Shown piece by piece: positions 21,920 to 32,350 of a stretch of 64,000 nt of DNA. Both the position numbers and the translations under genes were made by a program. The notes under the pieces were generated by a model. That model searched no databases. It was given only the letters and a program-made list of their open reading frames with translations, and was not told where the DNA came from. The number at the start of each line of letters is the position of its first letter. Position 1 is the stretch's first letter. The DNA comes from Epiperipatus broadwayi (lineage: Eukaryota > Onychophora > Udeonychophora > Euonychophora > Peripatidae): positions 5,809,092-5,873,091 of the forward strand of contig JAQFVV010000020.1 in NCBI GenBank assembly GCA_028023455.1, given 5' to 3'.

Positions 21920-22099
21920 AAACAAGGCAAAACTCTCTCCATACAGTAGTGCCACCCTGTGCCAACCAGAGTAATCAATGGATGCCAGAAAGTTTATGCA
22001 TAAATTACTCTGGATAGTACAGGGTGGCACTACTGTATGGAGAGAGTTTTGCTTAGTTTATAAACAATTATGTGCTAGTATGAGATGGTGATCATGTGA
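21920..22099. mobile_element. Palindromic family 1 retroposon copy
   Basis: 180-bp insertion with a 12-bp TSD TACAAATCTATT (21908-21919, 22100-22111). Two inverted copies of the block containing CAGGGTGGCACTACTGTATGG meet around 21990-22000. Ribozyme absent. Confidence 0.75.
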
Positions 22100-22111
22100 T
22101 ACAAATCTATT

Positions 22112-23284
22112 GTTATATTAATTAAATTATTTTTTTTTTTTCTAATTAAAAATAGCATAACTTAAATATAACTTATTAGTGAATAATCTTTAAAAAAATT
22201 ACTAAAAAATATAATTGATAAAAAAATCAAGTCAGATGTCATATGACCTAATTTTAATTTTAATAAGAGTGTGTATTTTTCTCTATATATAACATTTATA
22301 AAAAATATAAGAAAATTTAATATTTATTATTTATATTTATTTGATTGTGTAAAAATTTGCATTGAGAAGTGTCAGAAATTTGAATATAGGACTACATTGC
22401 AATAAAAACACCACTTTTTGTATTTAAGTAGTGGTTAAAAATGATTAAAGAATTGTTTAAATTATTAATAAATTCTTGTATTACTTTAAAAACATTAATT
22501 CATTAAAAAGAAAAACATTTAAATCTATTATCTATATATATTCTAGGTGAAATTTTGTAGTACTAAGTGGTAAATAAAAATTATAATAAAAGTTGAAGTT
22601 TCTTTATATACTTTGTCAAAAATTGGTATAACATAAAAATAACCACTTCATAAAAATTCATTTTCTGCTTATATTTTGAAAATAGATGTTTAGTATTAAA
22701 GCATAAATGATGAATAAGTAGAACTAAAAATATTTTTCTACTGTAAAATAAAATTATATACCTTTCTATGAAAATTAAAACTGTTGCCATTTTTTAAAAT
22801 TTTTTTTTTCTAAAAATACAATTTTTAGCATAGATTCAATAATATTTTGGTCTTAGTTGTCATACACAATTGAAAATAACTACATTTTCATACAGCTTCA
22901 TAGACTTTATCCTATGCAGGTACAATTTCTGTTTAGTTAGCTTACTATGAATTCTGAATTTAAGCACATAGATATGAAGTGTCATTAATGGGGTCATAAT
23001 TGCCATGAACTTATTAGCAATTTCTATTAACCTTATGTCAAGATTGAAGGCAAATAAACCCAATTTAGCATTAAAATTATTATTTTCCAAGTCATTTTTG
23101 CAATGTTAACATTTTCCTTCTTGAAGTATAAAAAAATATTTATAATATATATATTTTTTGTAAATCATATAATTTTTAAAAGCAATAATAGTGGAATTAA
23201 ATATTTTTAAAGATTTTTGGATCTTCTTAATAGGTTTCAAAATGGAGGACCAAATTTTAATGGCATTCTGTTTATTATTTTGAC
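22112..23284. other. AT-rich intergenic, no gene seen
   Basis: Around 22225-22300 is a piece related to the start of the family 3 elements at 5577 and 25165. Short minus-strand ORFs (22581-23333) are AT-rich and unsupported. Confidence 0.5.
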
Positions 23285-23380
23285 TTTTTTTTTCATGTGT
23301 CAAAGCATCAGCCAGGAAGCGAACCTGGGACAACTGCTTGTAAGGCGGCTGTGCTTACCACTTTGCCACCAATGCTTTGC
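23285..23380 (-). mobile_element. tRNA-derived SINE
   Basis: Minus strand: GCATTGGTGGCAAAGTGGTA (box A region), anticodon-like loop CTTACAA, box B GGTTCGCTTCC, acceptor partner CTGATGC, then TTTGACACATG and an A-run. Same family as the tRNA-Gly-like copies at 52229 and 52940, with TAC instead of TCC in the anticodon place. TSD not clear. Confidence 0.8.
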
Positions 23381-23399
23381 TCCATGATTTCAGAAAGAA

Positions 23400-25160
23400 T
23401 GTCTTTTCTGGATGTATCCTGTTAATTATGCTTTAAAGTGGATATTACAAAGTATAAAATTATATACCTATCAATCTTTTTGTTTTAAAATATGTCAGGA
23501 CATTAAGATTAATGGATATAGATTAACAAAGTAACGTGATAATCCAGATATGGGAGATCTGCTATTTCTTATTAATATATAATAAATAAGAAAATTACCA
23601 GACTAGACACTCAAAAAATGCTCTTTTCAGCTTCACATAATTCTTGAAGGCATTATTTTCTATTTATCACATATGTAATTAAGGAATTGATGTAGATATA
23701 AGTTTTCAATAAAATTTTCTGGAATTTTTATGTATGCTAAAATTTAAATACAGTAAATATGGAAAAAAAAGTGTTTTTTTTTTTAAATTAATTTCTGAGT
23801 TTTAGAATTTGAATTTATTTGCTTTCTTATTGAATTCTTTAAAAATGTTTAAAACGTTCGGCTAATTGCTTTATTTATCAGTTAAATATGAAATTCCTAT
23901 TTGTAGCTATTTAGTTTGAGATCTTTGTTCCCTTTGAATGGTTGAAAAGTTTGACAATTCTAAATTTTATGAGTAAGAAAGCAGAAACATATTTGGTGCT
24001 TTGATTTTATTATGAATTAATACTTCGTTTTTTTTCTTTTTAATGTCTATATAGTATTCAGATATGTTTTACAGAGAGTTTTAATTAAAAATTGGTCAAA
24101 ACAAATATGTAAAAAATTTAATGCTGCTCTCAAAAGTTTAATGTGTAAATATTATTGAAATAAATATTATATTAATAATAATATTAAAAAAAAGTAAATA
24201 TTTTACTCAAATCTTTTCCTGGTCGTTGAAAAAAAAAAGAATTTTATTTTCCCACCGTCATAGTTTTAACCAATAAAATACAGTAATAATCAAAACTTCG
24301 GATGAAATGGGATTTTTTACTTCAAACAAAAATAAATCTGATAGGATTGCTTTTAGCTGTGAAAGTAAGATTCCGAAAAGTATAAGTAAGAGGATTTTAT
24401 AAATAAAAAAAAGTAAATAAAGAGTTTCAGTTATAACAAATAACGTCAAAAATGCATTAACAAATTTAAATATATTTACATTATGCATATTTTAAGCAAT
24501 CATTGTCAGGTAAATATATTTAAAATTTGAATATATAAAAGTATTACGAAAACCATTTTGTAAAATACTTCAATCATCCATTTAGTTCTCTCTTTATATA
24601 TATGAATGTTTTTATTTATTTATATACATAGTCACACAATCGAATCACTTATTGCCTGTGAATTTATAAGAAGTTTAAACACTGAAAACGATGAAGCAAA
24701 ACCACAAGCCATGGACTTTGAATTCCAGAAACCACCAGTTACTATAATCAATATAATGGAAGCATGCTTATCTATAACTGTATACATAGTTAGTATCTTT
24801 CTTAATTTTTTTTATGTGGCATGTTTTTTTTTTAATTATAGAGACTTCTTATTCAATATCTTATCGGAATACTAGCAATGAGTTATTAATCAAAAAACAG
24901 TGGAAAATAATTTTTACATTATTTTCATCCTCCTTCATCTATGATTAATGAAAATTCCGATAAAACATATAATAAATGAAAAAAACTATAAAGCACGCAC
25001 ATACCCTGGTTACATTATTCTATGGACTACAATCTTATAAATAACTTTCTGTTTCACTTTGAATTGACAATGAAACCTTAACTCAATAGAAATTCTATAA
25101 AATATTTTCCAAAGTTTATTTTAATTTCACATTTAATCAATGAAAACTTTCACTACAATA
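23400..25160. other. AT-rich intergenic, no gene seen
   Basis: No recognised element. An 89-residue plus-strand frame at 24606-24875 includes a hydrophobic end, but neither start context nor family is recognisable. Confidence 0.4.
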
Positions 25161-25164
25161 TATA

Positions 25165-25460
25165 TATATATTGCGAGGAAATCAAGTCATATATCACATG
25201 ACTTAATTTTATATTATATAATGAAGATGCCAATAGCTAGTTATTTAAGCCAGTTGGATTTAAAGACATATGGATCTCTGAAAATTTCAGATTTTCTACT
25301 TAATAGTTAAACATTATATAAAGTGCAGGGCTTGACCTGGTATTTTAAATCTAATATTGGAATATCCTTGCACCTCACTGATGAGAGCCAGAGCTAGAAA
25401 CTGGTCTGAGGATATTTCTTGGTAAGAGCTATTGACATGCTCATTATATATATATATATA
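25165..25460 (+). mobile_element. Hammerhead-type element (family 3, copy B)
   Basis: Opens with the AATCAAGTCA...CATGACTTAATTTTA block shared with 5577 and 22230, and closes after the ribozyme with GAGCTATTGACATGC. ATATAATGAAGATGCCAATAGCT near 25215 is an imperfect inverted partner of the segment ending about 25449. No protein. Ends lie in (AT)n, so a TSD cannot be read. Confidence 0.6.
25373..25411 (+). ncRNA. Hammerhead ribozyme motif, type I (family 3, copy B)
   Basis: CCTCA (25373-25377), CTGATGA (25378-25384), stem-loop II AGC/GCT with loop CAGA, GAAA (25397-25400), helix III of two pairs (AC/GT), GTC (25404-25406), TGAGG (25407-25411) pairing perfectly with CCTCA. Outside this, AATAT (25360-25364) and ATATT (25412-25416) extend helix I across a one-sided 7-nt internal loop. 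All core bases match; the core-adjacent helix II pair is G-A. The cleanest core plus helix I in the window. Confidence 0.75.
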
Positions 25461-26900
25461 GAAAATAAATAATAAGGGTACAGTATTATCAACTAAGCTC
25501 AGATGATTTTAAATGCCATATGCCACAATAGCAAGAGCAATAAGGGTAAATAGTAATAGATAAATATTATGGAGATAAAGACAATATATTAACAAATTAA
25601 GAGGAGGTGACTTACTATAATCTCTCTTGAAAATATAATAGCTCTTAATATTTAAAGCATATGTCATTTAAGGGTTAGATTACTTTAAAATTCTCTATTC
25701 ACAACACATTTCCAGTTACAACATTTCTTATAACCATAAGAAGTATCTTATTGTCATGAATAGATTTACAATTAAATTTCTTTTTATCAAATAGAAGCAT
25801 GTTTTCTCATGTCTTTGACTTCATCTTGAATGTATTTAACACTCTTATAAAATATATATCACTTACCAATCCATTTGGTGAGATGACTGCTCAATACAAT
25901 TTTAATATTAAATGTCAGATTTACCCCTCGAGATGCTGAAAAAGCACAGCTACAAGACTTAAACATCAACAACACTCAGATATATTAAGAGTGTGACTAA
26001 AGGTAAGAGTGGCATTTCTCAATACCTACAAAAATATGAATTGCCAGAATGAAGTGACAGTAGTATTCTACACATAACTTTATACAAAAATGCATTACAA
26101 ATAATATCCACATTAGGAATAATAAGGCTAAAGCAAAATAAATGGTGGCATGAACTCAAATTAAAAAACAAAATTATATTTTAAAAAAATATTTACACAA
26201 TATATATATATATTATAACATTTTCCGTTTTGCTAGGCCTCTACATGCTAATATAAATTGCATGTGAGTTGATCAAGCTATGTCAAACAAGAAGAAAGTT
26301 GTATTTCTATTCTAAAAACATAGCTATATTTCCTGATCAACTCGGCCTATTAATAGTTGAGAATTATGCTATTGATGAAATCAGCTTTTAATTTATTCAA
26401 TATGGGCGCCAGGTCCTTTTATTCTAAAGAGATCATTGAAATAGTCAAATAATGTCTCACGAATAAATAAAAAAAGAAAAATACTTTTAAACTAATCGGT
26501 ATTGCATCATACCGTAACGAGAATTATTTTTTGAAATTATTATTCCTGGGCTTATTCAAACATATTGGCAAAGGTAAATTACATTCTTAAATCTTCTTAA
26601 ACTAATAATAAATTTAATAATAAAAATTAATAACTATTATAGAATAACACACAAATGACAATTGCTATTAGAAATATTTTTATTATCACAGATTAAAAAT
26701 CTGTTTAAGTTAAAATGAGAATTCCTAATCAAACAAATTAGAGAGAACACATATTAATTCAGATGTGAAATATTAATAAAATAAATAACAGTTAAACAAT
26801 TAAAAAGTTCTGATATAAACAAAAGTCTCTTGTACAGAAAAAATGAAAGTCTCTATCGGGATTATTTTAAGACTTGTTTGCAAACGCTTAATTTTGTCAC
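25461..26900. other. AT-rich intergenic, no gene seen
   Basis: No recognised gene or repeat beyond (AT)n tracts. Confidence 0.5.
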
Positions 26901-26922
26901 AATCAGGAATAAGTAGTCTTAC

Positions 26923-27211
26923 CTGTAAGTTTTAGTGAATTCACGATGGTTGTAGATAACTATGCATAGTTTTTTGGGTTTAAAATGAGCTCACGGCCAT
27001 TGATTATAAATTGATCTTGGTGCTGGTTCCATAGGCTAGTCGTGTAAGCTTCTCTGGTGTCCATCTCTAACGATGTCAGCTAAAGCTCTGGTCTACTCTC
27101 GTATGAAGAACTTTTTCATCGTAGAGTGGTCTGGATTCTTTAATCTAAAACCAACCAAAAGAATATCAGCTAAACCAAGATGTTCCTCCAACCGAATCCC
27201 TCCTTTTTATA
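26923..27211 (-). promoter_or_regulatory. TATA-preceded, exon-like GC-richer island
   Basis: On the minus strand, TATAAAA (27205-27211) is followed by about 280 bp that are clearly richer in G+C than the surroundings, ending at a strong splice-donor-like ACAG|GTAAGA (exon side ends at 26923). Within it a 34-residue frame starts at 27064 (MDTREAYTTSLW) and stops at 26960. It could be a promoter plus first exon of an unseen gene, or a solo LTR. Similar layouts lie near 42245-42346, 45416-45766 and 58956-59358, all on the minus strand. Confidence 0.3.
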
Positions 27212-27349
27212 CTAGAGGTCCAGTTTTCAGACTTCTGCGCATGCTAATATCATGGCGTTTTGTGTTTATAATCTTATACAGTCTTTATCATTTTTCAATT
27301 ACTAAGTTCTCATTTTTTTTATCAAGTTTTTTGGCCATGTTTAATTAGC

Positions 27350-28029
27350 TAAAATATTTTTCTTTTAGCTTATCTTTTTACTTGCTTTTGGAATTCTTTT
27401 GTTCTCTCCAATTCTACTTTTATTTCCAATTACGTAAAAAAAAATACGAAAGAAAAATTTAACTTTCATTGTACATTATTTTTTTTTAAAAAAAAATATA
27501 GTCAAAAAAAAATCTAAATTTACTTTTTTTTTTTTAGCTTTTACCAAATTCCAATATATTTGCAATGTATATAAATAAACGTTACTATATATATAATAGT
27601 TTTCACTTTAAATATTTATCGTAAAATAATATAAAAAACACAACATAATTCAAAGGTAATCCTGTTACCTCTTTTAAAATTATAATATTAATATGCATCA
27701 TCAGTATTGTTATTGCAAAACATGCTAATAACCACTGGGGTTCAATAAATAAAAGTGTTCTTAGATAATAGCATATACTTTTATAAATATTTCCATAGTC
27801 TTTACCTTCATTATCCAGGTAGCTTGTCAATATAACCAAATATTAATAAAGAAAAATATGCTAGTTAATAATGAGTTTTCCACTCTATAATTTATATACT
27901 ACAAATTTTATACGAACTCTATAACTTCACTATGCTTTAATTTACTTTATTCATTAGAATAAGCATATTATTTTTTAAATAGTCTAAGATCAATTACATG
28001 TATAATCTTTGTCTATATCAGCTTGCTTA
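27350..28029. other. AT-rich intergenic, no gene seen
   Basis: Poly-T/A runs and low-complexity ORFs only. Confidence 0.5.
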
Positions 28030-28099
28030 TTGTTAATATCAGTCACCTGTCACTCATTTATACTTTCATGATCCATTTTACAACTCTTCTAGCCACCAT

Positions 28100-28342
28100 T
28101 TATGAGAAAACTTTATATAAAACTGGCATTAGTGCTATCAGTCTATAATTATTTAATTTTCTATGATCCTTACCCTTCCCTTTAATTAATAATCTTACTC
28201 TTGTATTACTCCAACTACTTGGAAAAACTCTATTCTGTGCCATCTTATTAAAACTGGGTAACTTTACTTTTGCCCTATATCCTAAATTCATTACCATTTT
28301 TGCTACCCATTCATCTAAACCTCTTGCCTCTCCACTTTTCAA
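28100..28342 (-). pseudogene. LINE reverse transcriptase, first motifs
   Basis: KSGEARGLDEWVAKM corresponds to the GKA.G.DG motif, and KGKGKDHRKLNNYRLIALMP to the NYRPI motif; then LYKVFS. A frameshift follows (MVARRVVKW in another frame) and homology ends near 28040, before the catalytic region. Confidence 0.75.
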
Positions 28343-28363
28343 TTTCTTCTCTACCTCATTCAG

Positions 28364-28666
28364 TTATTTTTTTGTAAACCTAATATTCCCATTAGTATAT
28401 GCTTTCATGTTTTCTATTACTCTATCCTTCACATCTACCATCTTTTCTATATCCATTACATATCTATTTAAGATTCTCTCTAAATCTTCTCTAGAGCTAC
28501 TCTCTATTTCCTCATCATCTAGTAATAATCTCTCTCTCTTCCCTAGATTTCTCCTTTTAATGTAATTCCAATTTTTTTTGCTAGCATCTTTTCCATGTTT
28601 ATTAATATCCTCCAACAATTTACTTTTCAATTTCATTCTCTCTCTATAATTATCTATTTTAGCCAA
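28364..28666 (-). pseudogene. LINE linker region
   Basis: 100 charged residues (KNWNYIKRRNLGKRER, LLLDDEEIESSSREDLERIL) typical of the segment just before RT, where an element-encoded loop mentions a post-replication tail of the ORF. Ends in stop and frame change before the RT motifs at 28342. Confidence 0.6.
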
Positions 28667-28850
28667 CTTCTTCTTTTCTAAGTACTTTTTTCATTTAGCA
28701 TTAATATCTTTTTTACTTTCTTTGTTCTTAATAGCACTCTTATATTCTCTGCATGCTTCTTTCCTCTCTTTTACACTTTTACTAATTCTCATTTTTTATT
28801 ACACTTATTTTTCTGAATATTCTCACCTAAAACCCTATTTGCCACTTTTC

Positions 28851-29114
28851 CTATTTCATTACACCAGTCCTTATACTCACCCGAACCAACTTTTTCATGA
28901 TTTCTTCAACTTCTATTTTATACTCTTTCAACTTATTCTTATCATTCACTCTCCGTCTACATCTTTCACTATTATTTCTACTTTTATTTCTATTCTCCAT
29001 CATATTTTTAACCATTTCAATTACAATAAAGTTATGATCATTAGTACAAATTTTCTCTTCATTATCAAACACCTTAATTTTCCTTACTTTATTCATTCCC
29101 TCTTTCTCTACCAA
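28851..29114 (-). pseudogene. LINE endonuclease end (apurinic-type) and linker
   Basis: Contains TNDHNFIVIEM, which fits the SDH-type catalytic motif at the end of LINE apurinic-like endonucleases, followed by a Lys/Arg/Glu-rich linker (NDKNKLKEYKIEVEEIM). Continues in other frames at 28364-28666. Confidence 0.6.
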
Positions 29115-29289
29115 TACATAATCTATTGCATATAACCAATTATTACATATAGTATACTATCTAGTGTTCTATAATGGAAGTAAAATAACAATCTTATATA
29201 TAAAATCTGTATTTTCTCTGTTATCTGATTGGTGAATGAATGTTTGTCTGATGACATAACAACTACTATGTTTATGTGAAGGAAATGAT

Positions 29290-29800
29290 TCTGCTATTAA
29301 GTAAAAAATGCTAAAAAAATCAGTATGAGTGCTTTTAACTATGGAGATATATATTTCACAGTAAAGATTCCCATTCAGCTACAGAAACAGTGACAAATGC
29401 CAATTCATAATTTGACATTAAGGTGTTCTGTGCTTTCATAGTCTGCCAATTCCCTAATATGTTCAGATGAATAACATACTTAGCAATTTTAATGAACACT
29501 TATAAATTAGCAATGTTTAATAAAAAACATATTTACATTAAATCTTTAAAAAAATTGTTAAAGCAATCATTAAAAAAATATTACAAATATTATTTAAATA
29601 AAAAAATTATAAAACCTATTGGTGTTTTTGTATTCCATCCCAGTCAGCTGCAAAAAAAATCCGATTCATAATTTGACATTATGGTGCTCTGTGCTTTCAC
29701 AGTCTATCAACCCCCTAATATAGTTTAGATGAACAACATAATTACCAATTATAAATGATAACTATTAATTCAGATGGTGCTTCAATAAATATATTGAAAC
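29290..29800. repeat. Diverged tandem duplication, about 280-bp period
   Basis: ATTCATAATTTGACATTA(A/T)GGTG and the following TCTGTGCTTTCA...AGTCT block occur at about 29403 and 29668. The neighbouring TTTACATTAAATCTTTAAA block also occurs at about 39085, 39380 and 39870, so this is part of a dispersed family. Confidence 0.6.
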
Positions 29801-31026
29801 AGACACGTCATTTCATGCATATATATTTTGAGATTTATTTTCCTTCTCACCTAAAGTGGTATAAATTAAAATCAAAATGAAGTATCAATTAAGGGAAATT
29901 GAAAAGTAAAAATAAATAGTTGACCATGGTTTTAAAAGAAATCAACTTCCCAACAAAGATGCTATAAAAACCAAAATGTTTAATTTTAAAAAGAAAAATT
30001 AATATCTTAAATAGCAATTAAAATAAACAAAATATCAATTCTTGCCATAAAAAATCAATATTTTCAAATGAAATCTAAATGAATCTTTAAACATTTAATT
30101 AAGAATTTTCATTTTAAAAATATATATTGTTTTGAGCTAAATGTTTCATATTACAAAATAGAAAGCTGTAATTCTTGTTGTGGGCAAAGAAAGCCATTGA
30201 ATTTGGAAAACAAGGTAGATAAAAGATTAATTCCTAATCTGTTCCTGCTAGAATTAAATTATCCAATGATTGAGTAGAGTAAGTCACATGAGTCACATGG
30301 TCTTAAATGAAAGCACCATTACCAATTGGATACAGTGGAGTCATGCAAGATCGATCCAGAGACTTGGTGATAAGAATATAAATAGTGGAATCAGGCAGTT
30401 TAAAATTTGATTAATATTAATATTATTAGGGCTACACCACTTATTCCAGCCTAGAAGTCAGAATAACAAAATTTGAAACTGCAGTGATCTATCAACAGAG
30501 AAGAAACCTGCAGTTGCTGGATGATGATGAAGAAAATTATTAACATGGAAAGTACAAGAATGAGTAGCTAGAAAGAAATAGCTCTCTCTCTCTCTGTCTA
30601 CATCATGTGTCTCCAAGTCATGCATGTGTGAATAGCAATTGAAATTGTAATACCATTCAGCCTCAATAAACACACACCTTTACAATGCCAGAATAATTAG
30701 GAATGGAGGAGTACCACAGATAAAAAAAAGGGGTAAGGATTTTATATAATGTTGGAAATACTTAAAAGAAAGATAAGATAAAATGTAATAGTAATCATAT
30801 CCATTATTTCTTATAAATTTAATAAATGCTGATATGAAAATAAATTCTATAATAAAAGTATAATAAATCACTGTCCACTGATATACATGAGTCCTAAGAA
30901 TTAATTTAAGATAAATATCTCCTGGTTTAAATATATGCATGTATACTTGATTTTCAAATAAAACAAGAAGTAGTAATATTACCTGGATTGACAAAATAAG
31001 CATATGATTTTATGTTTTAAATTTTA
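29801..31026. other. AT-rich intergenic, no gene seen
   Basis: A less AT-rich patch at 30280-30680 holds no recognisable gene; the minus-strand ORFs of 71 and 107 residues in this stretch are unsupported. CTCTCTCTCTCTCTGTC at about 30584 is a short microsatellite. Confidence 0.45.
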
Positions 31027-31692
31027 ATGAATTACAAATGCTTATATATAAAATATATCTATACCTAAATAAATTAGAAATACTTATATATACAATATAC
31101 ATGATAAATACATATATATAAAATATGTCCATACCTGAATAAATTATAAATGCTTATATATCATCTACATCTAAAGCTGAAGGAATTTTCAATGCTTATA
31201 TATAAAATAAGTCTCTACTTGAATGAATTATAAATGCTTATATATAAAATACATCTATATTGGAATGAATTATGAATGCTTATATATAAAATACATCCAT
31301 ACCTGAAATGAATTATAAATGTTTATATATAAAAGACATCTATACCTGAATGGATTACAAATGCTTCTATGCAAAATTCATCTGTACCTGAATAAACACA
31401 ATTCTATTGATGTATATACATTATCTGAATAAATTATAAATGTTTATATATAAAATACATCTACACCTGAAAGAATTATGAATGCTTATATATATAATGT
31501 GTCTGTACCTGAATGAATTATAAATGGTTCTATGCAGAATACATCTGTACCTGAAGGAATTATAAATGCTTTTATATACAATATACATCTATACTTGGAT
31601 GAATTATAAATGCTTCTATGCAAAATATGTCTATACCTGTGAATAAACACACTTCTAATAATATTTATACATTGTAAATCTACAAACCTGAA
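31027..31692. repeat. 42-bp minisatellite, about 15 units
   Basis: Tandem units of about 42 bp with core GAATTATAAATGCTTATATA and ATACATCTATACCTG. Units vary by substitutions. At least two units are replaced by a variant with AATAAACACA(A/C)TTCT, giving a higher-order pattern. It ends less than 100 bp before the Penelope palindrome. Confidence 0.9.
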
Positions 31693-31821
31693 TTAAATTT
31701 CGATATGTTGATATAAATGAGTAACTTGAATCTACCTTAATGTAACTGAAACAAGGATTAATGGACACATCATATATATAAACAAAAAAAAAAGACTTAC
31801 AAATCCAATAAATAATATTAT

Positions 31822-31850
31822 ATTTCAACCAGAGGACTGGTTTTCATCAG
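31822..31850 (-). other. Hammerhead-like half motif at Penelope terminus (left arm)
   Basis: On the minus strand CTGATGA (31844-31850) is followed by a 6-bp stem AACCAG/CTGGTT with a TCCT loop and GAAA (31823-31826). One extra A lies before the stem. No helix I partner or GTC/GTA triplet could be found after GAAA. The same motif is at 38300-38327 (plus) in the other arm. Penelope pLTRs are known to carry hammerheads, so this may be a degenerate one. Confidence 0.35.
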
Positions 31851-32350
31851 AAAGAAAAAAAAATACACAGTAAAATGGCGATAATCAAAAATTACAGATT
31901 TGGTAAAAGATTAAAAATTTAACAAAACCCCCCTGATTGGTCACAAAATCTAACACAGAATATCTACCCAATCAATGACAAAATTCAAACAAAAAAAAAA
32001 AAAAACAACATTCCCTCCTAATCAAGCTTAAATTCTATTTAAATTAAAATAAATATAAAAATAAAAAATCCAAAATTAAAAATTAAAATATACATATGTG
32101 CATACATAGAAAAATTAAACTATGCTCACATACAAAAAATAGCTGTGCTCACATTAATATTCATTAAAAACTAAAATACTTATACATTTTAATCAAAAAT
32201 TATAGTTAGTGCAAAGTACAATAATTTATAACTAATTATTTATCTATAAACCAATTAAACACATATATTAAACATCCATGTAACCAATCTTTACATAAAA
32301 AACCTCATATAAGAAAATTTTCACATAAAAAACACACATATAGAAATCAT

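Larger units (their letters stand above)
28030..29160 (-). mobile_element. Degraded non-LTR retrotransposon fragment
   Basis: Minus-strand LINE remains spanning the end of an endonuclease domain, the linker and the first RT motifs, with both ends missing. A different LINE lineage from the RTE copies, judged by its distinct RT motif wording. Several frameshifts. Confidence 0.75.

Noticed and set aside
28722-29135. 137-residue plus-strand ORF
   Set aside because: Low-complexity antisense of the degraded LINE on the minus strand.
31027-31692. CRISPR-like array
   Set aside because: Contiguous 42-bp units without unique spacers, in animal DNA; a minisatellite.
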